A stretch of DNA of 64,000 nt from Streptomyces rugosispiralis (lineage in GTDB: Bacteria > Actinomycetota > Actinomycetes > Streptomycetales > Streptomycetaceae). Each line of letters begins with the position of its first letter. The stretch's first letter is position 1. The DNA lies in the NCBI RefSeq assembly GCF_024505145.1, contig NZ_JANIAA010000001.1, positions 124,001-188,000 on the forward strand. The letters are read 5' to 3'. Of the stretch, positions 1-8,747 are shown one piece after another. Made by a program: the position numbers and the translations under genes. The notes under the pieces are model-generated. The model saw nothing but the letters and a program-made list of their open reading frames with translations, searched no databases and was not told the DNA's origin.

Positions 1-3000
1 TGTCAGCCGGCTGCCCCGGACGACCACCGTGTGGCCGCCGCCCGGCATCCGAATAGCGCCGACCCGGTCAGCGGTGGCGGCCTCCCACAGCTCGAGATCG
101 GTCGCGTACGAGAACGTGACCACTGTGCCTTCGTCGGTTACCCCGACCACGTCACCGGTACTGTCGACCGCTATACGCGGGCCTTGGGCACGTTGCCCGG
201 CCACCCCCCAGCGGCGCAGAAAGCCGTCGTACTGCTGCACCACCAGTTCCTCGCCATCCGGCGAGAAGACCATGCTGGAGCCGCCGTAATCCGAGTAGAC
301 CGTGCTGATCCGATCGCCGGACAGTACGCCCGTCCGCTTGCGGGCCCGGATGTCCCACAGCTCCACCCTGCCCCGCTCGGCGTCATTCCGGGCCGCCACC
401 GCGACCTGGTCCGGATGGCCAGGACGGGCACGGATCTGACCGATCCCCGCGAACGGATTGCCGGAGTCCAGGGGTGTGCGGTCGGCCCACAGCGGCGGTC
501 CGATCTGCACGCCGCGTTCCGGGTCCACCCGCAGCAGGGCGCCGCCCGCCGTCAGCACGGCGACATCCCCGCCGTACAGCGGCTCGGCCGCGTCCACGGT
601 TCCCAATTCCTTGTCGGTATCGGGTCCCATGTCCAGCCGCACATCCATCCGGCCGGCCAGGTCACGAGCGGCGTACGTGGACATCTTCGTACCGTTCAGC
701 TCCCACACCACGAGCCGCGTGGACCGCGCGGTCCATGTCACCTGCCAAGCCTGGCTACGGCGGGTACGGGGAAGTGCGGCGGTGCGGTGGTCGCCGCTCA
801 CCAGGTCCATCACCTCCAGCCGGCCGTGGGACACCCGCGCCAGGCGCCGCCCGTCGGATGACAGCGCCCCGACGGAGGTATCCGACTTATCCGGCACTCG
901 GGCGACTTCGCGGTGTGCCTCGACCACCATCAGAGTGTCGCCGACCGGAGCCAGCACCCGCACCCCGCCGCCCGCGCGCGATACGACGGCGATCAGATCC
1001 CGTGGCTCGCTGTCCACCGGTACCCGGGTCCGGTAGGTCTCGCCCGTGGTCGGCCGGGTCAGCGCGATCTCGCTGTATCCGCCGCTCTCGACCTCCTGGG
1101 TATCGAACAGGTACACACCGGTGGCATCCGGCGTCGTGGTGCCGCCGGGGAGCCGCGCGCTCGACCCCCTGGCCAGGTCATGGAGATATGACCTTGACGA
1201 GGAGTCCGACTCGATGGCGTAGGCTCCACCGCCGGCGAGCCACCATGACCCGGCCTTGGTATGGCTTGAGATCTTCCGCACGGGTCTTCCGGTACGCAGA
1301 TCGCGCACCACCACCTCCCTGTTCTTGCCCCGGAGCCAGGGCAGCAACAGCACGGTGTCAGGGTCCACCCCGAACGCCGCATCGCTCAGCACGACACCGC
1401 GCGGGATCACTTCGTCCGCCACGGGCAGTGACTGGCCGCTGCCCGCGTCCCATGCACCCAGGAGCCCCTCGCGGCCGTCGTCCTGCGGCAGTGGTCTGCT
1501 GAACGTGAGCAGCCGCAGAAGCCGGCGGCTGTCCGCGCTGAAGTCCAGGCGCGCACTGTTGACGTTGCGCTCGCCCGCCACCTCACGCGCCAGCACCCGG
1601 GGCCCGCGACTGGTGCCGTCCAGCCGCCAGAGCAGTACGCCGCCCTCGGGTGTGGCCATCGCGTAGTGCCGACCGTCCGGGCTGACGGCACTGCGTATGT
1701 CGCCCTCGGGCACACCGCGCAGCGCGTAGTGGCGCGGTTTTCCCTCCGGTACCCCGGTCACCACGGCCACCTGCTGCGGGCCGACGCCGGACGGTTTGGA
1801 CCGCACCACCATGGTGCGTCCGTCCGGTGTGGCGTCCAGCTCCTGCGCCCGGCCCCGCCACAGGCCCCGGTAGCTGCCCCGTAGGTACTGTCCACGCACG
1901 TACTGGCGGAGCAGCGCCGCCCGGGCCTGCGGCGTGTGCTCGGTGTGCCAGGCGGCCAGTGCCAGCTGCACCGCCGTTCCGGGGGCGCGTTCGGACTGCT
2001 TGTCCGATGCGTCGGCGAGCGTCCGGGAGGCGAGCGTCCGCAGCTTGGCCTCGGTCTCCCGCCGATTCTGCGCGGCGACCACCGCCAGTGTCGACGCCGT
2101 CAGCAGCAGTGCCGCGAGTGCCGCGACAGCGGCCTGCCACGCCCGTACGCCGCGCCGCTCGTGCCGCCGTCCGGCCTGGATGTACGCGCGCTCGCCGGAG
2201 GTGATGTCTTCGGGCCTGCGCTTCAGCCAGTCTTCCGCCTCGGCGAGCAGCCGCCCGCGCAGCAGCCCTCCCGCTTCCTCGTTCCGGGCCTCCCACCGAG
2301 CCAGGTCGCGCCGCAACTGCTCCTGCCAGCCCCGGAACACCCGGCTGTCCTCCAGCCAGTCGTGCAACCGGGGCCACAGCCTCGTGAGTGCCTCATGAGC
2401 GAGGTCGACGATCTCGGTGCCCTCGGATGTACGGCCGAAGACGACCAGTTTCCCCGGTGCGAGTCGGCGTGCGACCGCCACCGCGGCGGTGTCGAGGTCG
2501 GCGACCGGGGTGGGGCGGCGGGTGAAACCGCCACGGTCGTCCGGGCGGGCCAGTTGGACGAACAGCCGCCGGGCCGCGGACTCATCGGAGGCGGGGACGT
2601 GTGCGCGGAAGGCCTCTTCGGCGTATCCGACCAGCGCCCCGGCGACGCCGCCCAGTTCCTGGTACGCGGCGTGTGTCAGCATGGAGCGCTCTCGGCGCTC
2701 CCACAACTGGGTCAGCGCGAACTCCGTCAGAGGCATCCGGCCCGGCTCGCCCGCCGCGTCCTCGACGATCCGCTCCGCCAGACCGGGTTCCAGCCACAGC
2801 CCCACAGTGGCGTCGACCGGCCCGGTGACGGCCTGGCGCAAACCCTTGGCGGAGAGCGCGGCGAGGAAGATCACGGCGTCGCTGAGCGCACCGGAGGTCT
2901 CAGGGGTCACCAGGACGTCGAGCGACTCGGGGCGCGCGGTGGCCACCACCCGCGTACCGCTCCCGGTTCCCTCGTCCGGCGCTTCCGCGACCGCTGCCAG

Positions 3001-4137
3001 CAGGGAGAACAGCTCACGCGCCGCAGCCGGTTCGGCGGCCGCGTACTCCTCCAGCTGGTCGACGAAGATCAGGTGTCCGCCGCTCCCTCCCCGCCGCCCC
3101 AGCGCGGCCCCCAGCCCGGCGGCCACCTCTTGCTTTCTCCCGTCACGCGCCCCGTCGTCCAGGAGCCCGGCCAGTTCCTCGCTCTTGCGCAGCCGCTCGA
3201 CCTCCCCGGCCGCCGGCTCCAGCACCGGCACCACCGCCCGCGCCAGCGCCGTCCAAGGCCGTACGCCCTGCACCGGCCGCAGCACGGACACGGTCGTGCC
3301 ACGCGCCCGTAACACGGGCAGCAGCCCGGCACGGACCAGGGAGGACTTCCCACATCCGGACGGCCCGGCCAGGACGGTGAACGGACGCGTTCCGACCGCC
3401 TTCGCCAACCGTTCGGCGTCGTCCTGCCGCCCGTGAAAGAACTCCGCGTCCTCTTCCCCGAACACCGCCAGCCCGCGGAACGGGCACCTTGGCCGCAGCA
3501 CCTCCTCGTCCACCAGCGCCGCGGACGGCACCAGATACGCCGTCCCCGCCAGCCCGCCGCGCCCGGCGGCGACGGTCATACCGACGACTCCGCCCTGGGA
3601 GTCGTCCCATACCGCCGAACCGCTGAAGCCCGCCCCGATCCGCGAACCGCTGTCGGGTTCGGCGTCCATCTGCAGCCAGCCGGCGCCCTGGGTGGCCCGC
3701 AGCGTCCCGGAGGCCCACACTCCGTGCGTGGCGCCCTCCGGGAAGCCGTACACCCGGAAGGTGTGTCCCCATACCGCCGACCCGTCGACCAGTGGCACCG
3801 GCCGCGCGTTCGACACCGTACGGTCCAGCCGCAGCAGCGCCACATCTCCGCTGTCATCCCGCTTCACCGGCTGCCAGGAGACGACCTCGGCGAGGGCCTC
3901 GGGGATCGTCCCGTCCTCTTCACGGAGAAGCGGGAATTCGACACGAACGGTGCCTTCGGGCGCCCGAGTCAGGTCTCTGGGCAGCCCGAGCGCGTCGGCG
4001 ACCACATGCGCGCAGGTGCACACGAGGTCGGGGGCGATCAGGAAACCCGCCCCCGCCACAACCCCGCTGCCCCGTACCCTGGCCGCACCGGATTCCAGCG
4101 GCCTTTCGCCCCAAGGGACCCCCGTGCGGGTCATCAT
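1..4137 (-). CDS. Trypsin-like protease / nSTAND NTPase / beta-propeller protein, C-terminus beyond left edge
   Basis: The frame is open for 1379 codons from ATG at 4137 to the window edge. Residues about 1-200 form a trypsin-like peptidase with His in TCAHVV (about 44), Asp in GDVALLRLD and Ser in GFSGSAV. A P-loop, GPSGCGKSS (about 257-265), and a Walker B-like FVDQLEEY mark a STAND-class NTPase. One hydrophobic helix lies near 663-685, followed by WD40-like beta-propeller repeats to the edge. The start overlaps the stop of the upstream small gene as ATGA, so the two are coupled. Families with this architecture (trypsin plus nSTAND plus sensor repeats) are predicted signalling or biological-conflict proteins in actinobacteria. 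The inferred role is stimulus-dependent protease activation; the target is unknown. Confidence 0.85.
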   Translation of the reverse strand, partial: MMTRTGVPWGERPLESGAARVRGSGVVAGAGFLIAPDLVCTCAHVVADALGLPRDLTRAPEGTVRVEFPLLREEDGTIPEALAEVVSWQPVKRDDSGDVALLRLDRTVSNARPVPLVDGSAVWGHTFRVYGFPEGATHGVWASGTLRATQGAGWLQMDAEPDSGSRIGAGFSGSAVWDDSQGGVVGMTVAAGRGGLAGTAYLVPSAALVDEEVLRPRCPFRGLAVFGEEDAEFFHGRQDDAERLAKAVGTRPFTVLAGPSGCGKSSLVRAGLLPVLRARGTTVSVLRPVQGVRPWTALARAVVPVLEPAAGEVERLRKSEELAGLLDDGARDGRKQEVAAGLGAALGRRGGSGGHLIFVDQLEEYAAAEPAAARELFSLLAAVAEAPDEGTGSGTRVVATARPESLDVLVTPETSGALSDAVIFLAALSAKGLRQAVTGPVDATVGLWLEPGLAERIVEDAAGEPGRMPLTEFALTQLWERRERSMLTHAAYQELGGVAGALVGYAEEAFRAHVPASDESAARRLFVQLARPDDRGGFTRRPTPVADLDTAAVAVARRLAPGKLVVFGRTSEGTEIVDLAHEALTRLWPRLHDWLEDSRVFRGWQEQLRRDLARWEARNEEAGGLLRGRLLAEAEDWLKRRPEDITSGERAYIQAGRRHERRGVRAWQAAVAALAALLLTASTLAVVAAQNRRETEAKLRTLASRTLADASDKQSERAPGTAVQLALAAWHTEHTPQARAALLRQYVRGQYLRGSYRGLWRGRAQELDATPDGRTMVVRSKPSGVGPQQVAVVTGVPEGKPRHYALRGVPEGDIRSAVSPDGRHYAMATPEGGVLLWRLDGTSRGPRVLAREVAGERNVNSARLDFSADSRRLLRLLTFSRPLPQDDGREGLLGAWDAGSGQSLPVADEVIPRGVVLSDAAFGVDPDTVLLLPWLRGKNREVVVRDLRTGRPVRKISSHTKAGSWWLAGGGAYAIESDSSSRSYLHDLARGSSARLPGGTTTPDATGVYLFDTQEVESGGYSEIALTRPTTGETYRTRVPVDSEPRDLIAVVSRAGGGVRVLAPVGDTLMVVEAHREVARVPDKSDTSVGALSSDGRRLARVSHGRLEVMDLVSGDHRTAALPRTRRSQAWQVTWTARSTRLVVWELNGTKMSTYAARDLAGRMDVRLDMGPDTDKELGTVDAAEPLYGGDVAVLTAGGALLRVDPERGVQIGPPLWADRTPLDSGNPFAGIGQIRARPGHPDQVAVAARNDAERGRVELWDIRARKRTGVLSGDRISTVYSDYGGSSMVFSPDGEELVVQQYDGFLRRWGVAGQRAQGPRIAVDSTGDVVGVTDEGTVVTFSYATDLELWEAATADRVGAIRMPGGGHTVVVRGSRLT

Positions 4138-4463
4138 CCCCGGTCGCTGGTGCCCCATTCCAGACGTACGGTGAAATTGGCCTCGCTGGCCGCCTTGGCC
4201 ACCACGACCCCCGCCTCCGCGGAGAGCTTGATGCCGAACTCGACGCTCACGGTGTCCGGTTGTTGCGCCATGTCGCGTACGCTCCGGGCGACCGCCTCCA
4301 GCGCGGGCCGGATGTGGGTCAGGGCCTCCTGCAGAGTCTCGGCGGAGCCGCTCACCACGTCGGCGACTCGGCCCACCCGGTCGATCCCGGTGTCCTCCGG
4401 CCCGTCGACCTCGACCCGCATCGCCGTTCCATCGCCGAGCAGCATCTTCCCGACCCGCGTCAT
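4134..4463 (-). CDS. Trypsin-co-occurring domain protein (CU044_2847 family)
   Basis: This 109-residue protein starts at ATG 4463 with a GGGGGCGGG purine-rich stretch just upstream; longer upstream starts lack a site. It reads as the small family that repeatedly neighbours trypsin-like proteases: an N-terminal strand (MLLGDGTAMRVEV), a helical middle (LTHIRPALEAVARSV) and the C-terminal VSVEFGIKLSAEAG...ANFTVRLEW strand pair. Its stop codon overlaps the start of the protease-NTPase gene, so the two are probably made in a fixed ratio. The family is proposed to be a partner or substrate of the associated protease; no enzymatic motif is visible. Confidence 0.8.
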   Translation of the reverse strand: MTRVGKMLLGDGTAMRVEVDGPEDTGIDRVGRVADVVSGSAETLQEALTHIRPALEAVARSVRDMAQQPDTVSVEFGIKLSAEAGVVVAKAASEANFTVRLEWGTSDRG

Positions 4464-4952
4464 CCCGCCCCCATCTGGGTTGTCCGTCTGCGGAGAGACT
4501 AAGGCGTGATGCACAAGGCCGTGAACTGGCGGCCTGGCCAACGGCGTTGGCGCGCTCCGCGCATGCCGCGCTCCGCGGTCCTCCCCGAGGTGGTGGCGGC
4601 CGCCGAGCAGTCGCGTCCGCACACCACTCACGCGGACCGCGTGCGGCTGGTGAGCCCGGACGTCGGGTACGCCCTCGGCTCCCCCGGCCCGACCCGCCGG
4701 GTCAGGTGCCGGCGCATCGAGTCGGCCTCGGCGGCCGCCTCGAGTCCGTCGTGGGCGGACACGTCGAAGGTGCCACCGGACGTCAGAATCCCGGGCTCGG
4801 CGGCGCAGACCCGGATACGGCCAGGCCGCGCCTGCCGCCCGGCACCCGCTTGGCCGGAGCGTGGCCGGTCGTGGCGGTGGGGCCCCGCCGGCCGCCCCCG
4901 ACAGGACTGTGGCCGGTAGGCGTTTCCCGGCCCCTGGCCAGGCCTGGGGCGC
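4464..4952. other. Intergenic stretch, no supported gene
   Basis: These 489 bases lie between the start of the trypsin-co-occurring gene and the end of the SnoaL-like gene. ORFs exist on both strands, but none has a recognisable family, a convincing ribosome site or low-complexity-free composition. The promoter of the protease module should lie near 4464-4560. I see no strong sigma-70 hexamers or terminator hairpin. Confidence 0.5.
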
Positions 4953-5348
4953 TCAGCCGGTGACGATCTGGGCGAGGGCCGCGTGGTTGTGGTAATCGCG
5001 GGACTCGACGATCCGGCCGTCGCGAACGCGCAGCACGATCACGTTGGCCGTGGTGAGCAGTTGGTCGGTACCGGGCACGCGCATCTCGTAGTCCCATTCG
5101 GCCACGATGACCTCCGCGTCGGCCGTCTCGTGGATGACGACGTTCTTCGCGGTCGCCTCGAACCACTCCCGCAGTCCGTCCAAAAGCCGCCGCAGGCCCT
5201 CCTGACCGCGGGTCACGGTCCGCTCCGGCACCGCGAACGGGTGCTCCAACACGATGTCCTGCGCGTAGAGCTGCCGGAGGCTGTCGAAGTCGCGGTTGAC
5301 CATGCCGGCCAGCAGCTTCTCGAAGACCGCGCGCGGGCTGTCACTCAA
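4953..5348 (-). CDS. SnoaL-like / NTF2-fold protein
   Basis: A small NTF2-fold protein of about 131 residues: the N-terminal helix pair MVNRDFDSLRQLYAQDIVLEHPFA, then TRGQEGLRRLLDGLREWF, and the strand block VIVAEWDYEMRVPGTDQ...VIVLRVRDGRIVESRDYHNH. This is typical of SnoaL-like ketosteroid-isomerase relatives, whose substrates vary widely. I prefer the TTG at 5348 because AAGGGGCAGGG lies just upstream. A TTG at 5369 would put the start only about 15 bases from the predicted transcription start. It is monocistronic, under the strong promoter and operator pair just upstream. Confidence 0.75.
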   Translation of the reverse strand: MSDSPRAVFEKLLAGMVNRDFDSLRQLYAQDIVLEHPFAVPERTVTRGQEGLRRLLDGLREWFEATAKNVVIHETADAEVIVAEWDYEMRVPGTDQLLTTANVIVLRVRDGRIVESRDYHNHAALAQIVTG

Positions 5349-5370
5349 TGTCCCTGCCCCTTGAAACAAT

Positions 5371-5419
5371 CGGAGGATTCCTCCGCTTCACTTATACGGA
5401 GCGACGTTCCGATTGTCAA
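5371..5419 (-). promoter_or_regulatory. Sigma-70 promoter with two CGGA...TCCG operators
   Basis: Reading the minus strand, TTGACA (5414-5419) is followed after exactly 17 bases by TATAAG (5391-5396), a near-consensus HrdB-type promoter. A perfect inverted repeat CGGAGGATTCCTCCG covers 5371-5385, about where transcription would start. A related imperfect one, CGGAGCGACGTTCCG, fills 5397-5411 in the spacer. Two similar palindromes at these positions suggest repression of the SnoaL-like gene by a dimeric regulator. The adjacent GntR is a candidate, but it has its own, different sites. Confidence 0.7.
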
Positions 5420-5545
5420 CGAGGGGCGCCGCGGCCGGACTCGCCGCCGCGAAGGGTCGCCACGAGCGATCCTGTCGGTTGTTCCCGAGACCCTGTTGGC
5501 TGTCCCTGAAGGCGCCCCGCGTCGGCTCTCGGCCGCGGGCCCGGT

Positions 5546-6217
5546 TCAGTCCGGCAGTCCGGCCAGCAGACTGCGGCGCGCGGAGTCCACGTGTTCCTCG
5601 GCCAGGCGGGCCAGCGTGCGGCGGTCGCCGGAGCGCAGCAGCGCGGCCAGTTCCCGGTGCTCGTCGACCACGCGGGCGCGGTAGTGGTCGTAGCCCGCGT
5701 CCGCGCGGCGCAGTTGGAAGAGGTGCAGCTGCGAGCGGATGGCCCGCCAGGCGGTGGTCAGCCTGCCGTTCCCCGCGGCGGTGTAGATCTGGTCGTGGAA
5801 GGCGATGTCCAGCGCGACCAGGCGGCGGGTGTCGGCGGTTCCGGCGATCTCAGCCGCCATGTCGGCGACCAGCTGGTCCAGCCGGGACAGCTGCTCCGGG
5901 GTGGCGGTACGCCGCGCGGTGGTGGTGGCCAGCCGGTCCAGCGCGGCGCGCAGCGTGTAGACCTCCTCCACGTCCTGCGCTGTCACGTCGATGACGGTGG
6001 TGCCCCGGTGCCAGCCGCCGCGGACCAGCCCCTCTCGTTCCAGTTGCGCCAGACCCTCGCGGACCGAGCCCCGGCTCACGTCGAGGTGCGCGGCCAGCTC
6101 CACCTCGCGCAGCGCGGCCCCGGGCGGGAAATGTCCGGAGAGGATGGCCGCTCGCACCAGGTCGGCGGCTTCGTCGGCCAGCCCGCGGCGGGGGGCCTTC
6201 GGCAGTGCGGATGACAT
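5546..6217 (-). CDS. GntR-family regulator (FadR/FCD type)
   Basis: A 223-residue regulator. The N-terminal winged helix (LADEAADLVRAAILSGHFPPGAAL, then VSRGSVREGLAQLEREGLV) is classic GntR. The C-terminal all-helical FCD domain includes the FHDQIYTAAGN metal/ligand segment and EEHVDSAR near the end. Length matches the FadR subfamily. It is divergent from the VOC-fragment/SDR/amidotransferase operon, and two copies of a palindromic site lie in the shared promoter region. The likely role is repression of itself and that operon, relieved by a small carboxylate. The ligand cannot be read from sequence. Confidence 0.9.
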   Translation of the reverse strand: MSSALPKAPRRGLADEAADLVRAAILSGHFPPGAALREVELAAHLDVSRGSVREGLAQLEREGLVRGGWHRGTTVIDVTAQDVEEVYTLRAALDRLATTTARRTATPEQLSRLDQLVADMAAEIAGTADTRRLVALDIAFHDQIYTAAGNGRLTTAWRAIRSQLHLFQLRRADAGYDHYRARVVDEHRELAALLRSGDRRTLARLAEEHVDSARRSLLAGLPD

Positions 6218-6220
6218 GCC

Positions 6221-6288
6221 TTGATGTTGACATCAAGACATCTCTGACACCAGTCGTTCCGCTCCGCTGATGTTCTAATGTTGACATT
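6221..6288. promoter_or_regulatory. Twin GntR-type operators
   Basis: TTGATGTTGACATCAA (6221-6236) is a perfect palindrome with 7-base arms. AATGTTGACATT (6277-6288) is a shorter copy sharing the ATGTTGACAT core, and each copy is followed by GACATC. They flank the divergent promoters, one only four bases from the gntR start codon, as expected for autoregulation. The second copy contains TTGACA (6281-6286), which may be the -35 of the plus-strand operon; its -10 is poor. Confidence 0.65.
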
Positions 6289-6345
6289 GAGACATCGGCC
6301 CGAACATGCTGTTCCGGTCAGCGAGCCCACCGGAGAGGCCTCACG

Positions 6346-6513
6346 ATGTCCCACCGACCCGCCATGCGCCTGGCCATCCCAGTCAACGATCTGACCGCCG
6401 CCCGCCACTTCCACGGCCGGATGCTGGGTCTGTCCGAGGGCCGCAGCACCGATCACCGGAACGCCCTGGAATTGACGTCCTTCCGTGACGGGTCCATGGT
6501 GTTCGCCCGATGA
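6346..6513 (+). pseudogene. Truncated VOC (glyoxalase-fold) protein, 55 codons
   Basis: ATG 6346 opens a 55-residue frame whose first 35 residues (MRLAIPVNDLTAARHFHGRMLGL follows the start) match the opening beta-alpha-beta unit of vicinal-oxygen-chelate proteins. A full member needs about 110-130 residues and two such units. Here the frame ends at TGA 6511-6513, overlapping the start of the SDR gene as ATGA. It may be a decayed gene whose remnant still provides translational coupling, or a micro-protein. An AGAG-type ribosome site lies just upstream. Confidence 0.55.
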
Positions 6514-7271
6514 GGGGCGTACTCGTGACCGGCGGTTCGCGCGGCATCGGCCGGGCAGTCGCGCTGGCCTTCGCCGAAGGCGGCGACCGCGTCGCGATTC
6601 AGTACGCCGGACGCCGCTCCGACGCCGAAGAGACCCTGCGGCGGCTGCCGGGCGAAGGACACGCGTTGCTCCAGGCAGACCTGGGCGAGCCCGACGCAGC
6701 CGAGCGGCTGGCAGCCGAGGCGGCTACCGCGCTGGGCGTTGTGGATGTGCTGGTGAACAACGCGGCCGTCGCGCCCACGGCGGACACTCGGCACCCGATC
6801 CCAGACACCCCGTTGGCCGACTGGCAGCGGATCTGGCGCCGCATGGTCCAGGTCAACCTGCTCGGCGCGGCCGATCTGAGCTGGGCCGTCGCCCGCCACC
6901 TCATCGACCGCGGCGCGGGCGGGGCGATCGTGAACATCGGCTCACGCGGTGCGTTCCGGGGGGAACCGGATTTCCCGGCCTACGGGGCGACCAAAGCCGC
7001 ACTGCACGCCCTCGGCCAGTCGCTGTCCGTAGCGCTGGCCCCGCATGGCATCGCCGTCACCTCGGTCGCGCCCGGTTTCGTGGCCACCGAGCGGCAGGCC
7101 GCGAAGCTGTCCGGACCGGAAGGCGAGCGGCTGCGGGGGGAGAGCCCGTTCGGCAGAGTCGGCACCCCGGCCGAGATCGCCGCCGCGGTCCACTTCCTGG
7201 CGTCTCCCGCGGCGGCCTGGGCCTCGGGAACCGTCGTCGACCTCAACGGCGCGTCCTACCTCCGCACATAA
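6510..7271 (+). CDS. Short-chain dehydrogenase/reductase
   Basis: A 253-residue classical SDR. TGGSRGIG near residue 7 is the Rossmann nucleotide-binding motif, and VDVLVNNAAVAP supplies the NNAG-like structural motif. Ser in IVNIGSRGAF and YGATK give the Ser-Tyr-Lys catalytic set, and PGFVATE follows. The C-terminus (FLASPAAAWASGTVVDLNGAS) is the usual cofactor-contacting end. It is coupled by ATGA overlap to the upstream VOC fragment and followed after 30 bases by the amidotransferase gene. An FabG-like NADPH reductase or dehydrogenase; the substrate is unknown. Confidence 0.88.
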   Translation: MRGVLVTGGSRGIGRAVALAFAEGGDRVAIQYAGRRSDAEETLRRLPGEGHALLQADLGEPDAAERLAAEAATALGVVDVLVNNAAVAPTADTRHPIPDTPLADWQRIWRRMVQVNLLGAADLSWAVARHLIDRGAGGAIVNIGSRGAFRGEPDFPAYGATKAALHALGQSLSVALAPHGIAVTSVAPGFVATERQAAKLSGPEGERLRGESPFGRVGTPAEIAAAVHFLASPAAAWASGTVVDLNGASYLRT

Positions 7272-7301
7272 CCCGCCGACGACCCACGAGGAAAGCGGCC
7301 A

Positions 7302-8027
7302 TGCCCACAGATATCGCAGACACCTCACCGAGCCGGACGGCACTGGTTGTCCAGCACCTCGGCTCGAGGACCTCGGCCTGCTCGAACCGTTGCCGCACGA
7401 GCGCGGCTACCTGACGCGCTACCTGGACGTCGCCACCCAGCCGGTCGACACCACTCTGGTCCGTGCGGCCGAGCTGGTGGTGGTGCTCGGCGGCCCGGTC
7501 GGCGCCAACGACGCCGACCGCTATCCGTTCCTGGCCGACGAACTGGCCGCATTGCGCGCCCGGCCGCCGACGGGTCGCCGACGCTGGGAAGCTGCCTCGG
7601 CGCGCAGTTGCCGGCCCTCGCACTGGGCGCACAGGTCACTCCCGGCGCGGCACGAGAGATCGGCTATGCCCCGGTGAGGCCCACCCCGGAAGGGACGGCT
7701 TCCCCGCTGCGCCACCTGGCAGGAGTGCCGGTACTGCACTGGCACAACGACATGTTCGGCATCCCCGAGAACGCACAGGTCCTGGCCGACACTCCGGCCT
7801 GTCCGCACCAGGCCTTCGCGCTCGGCACACGGATCCTCGCCCCGCAGTTCCATCTGGGGACCCCCGCGCAGGACATCGAGAGGTGGCTCGTCGGCCACGC
7901 CGAAGCCCTGGCCGCGGCAGACATCCATCCGGCGGAACCGCGCCGGGCGGCATCCGAGGCAGCACCCGAGCTGCACCCGCGGGCCATCGCGACCGTCACG
8001 GAATGGCTCACCGCGGCGGGCTGCTGA
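7302..8027 (+). pseudogene. Class I glutamine amidotransferase-like protein with two compensating frameshifts
   Basis: The protein must be read in three blocks. It begins at ATG 7302 (SRTALVVQHL). It shifts near 7358-7366 into the +1 frame for LEDLGLLEPLPHERGYLTRY and the LVVVLGGPVGAN block. It shifts back near 7560-7585 to give PTLGSCLGAQLPALALGAQV and the rest. The Cys nucleophile of GSCLGAQ and the His of QFHLGT are present, though the His is followed by Leu, not Pro-Glu. The conceptual product resembles GMP-synthase-type amidotransferases of about 240 residues. Conservation within the shifted block argues for recent mutations or sequencing errors. It is last in the GntR-controlled operon. 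Confidence 0.75.
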
Positions 8028-8134
8028 TCGAGGGCCCGTCTCCACTCCAGACCTGCGGTTCCGCGTGGGCCGGGAAGGCCGGCCGGTCCCGCGGTCCCCG
8101 ATCGCCTACGACCGCCGACCACGTCGAAACGCGG

Positions 8135-8737
8135 TCAGGACTGGTCCAGGGCCCGTTCGATCGCGCGGCGGGCCCGGCCCGCGGCCGCCCGGTCGTGCTG
8201 GAGCTGCATGGCCGCGTTCAGTGCCAGCCCGGCGGCGACGATCTCGAACAGCGCCTGGTCGATGTCGAACCCGGCGGGTAGCTCGCCGTTCTCCACCGCC
8301 GCGGTCAGGTCCGCCCGCAGCTGTTCCCGCCAGCGCGACCACACCTCGGCCACCGCGTCGCGGACCCGGCCGGGGCGGCCGTCGTACTCGGTGAGCGCCG
8401 CGGTCATCAGGCAGCCGCCGGGCAGCAGTGGCGCTTCCAGGTAGCCCACGGAGTTGGCGCACACCGCGCGCAGCCGCCGCAGACCCGGAGGCTCGGCCAG
8501 TGCGGGCTCGACCACCCGGTGCCAGAAGTCCACGAACGCCTTGTCCAGCGTGGAGATCTGCAGCGTCTCCTTGGTGCCGAAGTGCTTGTGCACCCCGGAC
8601 TTGCTCATCTCCAGCTCCTCGGCGAGGCGGCCGATGGTGATGCCGTCCAGCCCTTCCTCGGAGGCGATCTCGGCGGCACGGCCGAGGATCCGTCCCCTGG
8701 TGGCCCGCGCTTCGGCCGCTGAGCGTCGTGGTGACAT
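8135..8737 (-). CDS. TetR-family regulator
   Basis: A 200-residue TetR regulator. The N-terminal helix-turn-helix (RGRILGRAAEIASEEGLDGITIGRLAEELEMSKSGVHKHFGTKETL is the segment, residues about 13-57) is canonical. The C-terminal domain contains CANSVGYLEAP...GGCLMTAALTEYD, as in TetR proteins that sense small electrophiles or drugs. It is transcribed divergently from a metallo-beta-lactamase-fold hydrolase, with two near-identical operators between them. Its likely job is autoregulation and repression of that hydrolase. Confidence 0.9.
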   Translation of the reverse strand: MSPRRSAAEARATRGRILGRAAEIASEEGLDGITIGRLAEELEMSKSGVHKHFGTKETLQISTLDKAFVDFWHRVVEPALAEPPGLRRLRAVCANSVGYLEAPLLPGGCLMTAALTEYDGRPGRVRDAVAEVWSRWREQLRADLTAAVENGELPAGFDIDQALFEIVAAGLALNAAMQLQHDRAAAGRARRAIERALDQS

Positions 8738-8747
8738 GCGACGAGGA

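Noticed and set aside
4506..4963. Plus-strand ORFs in the 4.5-4.95 kb gap
   Set aside because: Arg/Pro-rich sequence, no recognisable fold, overlapping frames of similar length; treated as noncoding.
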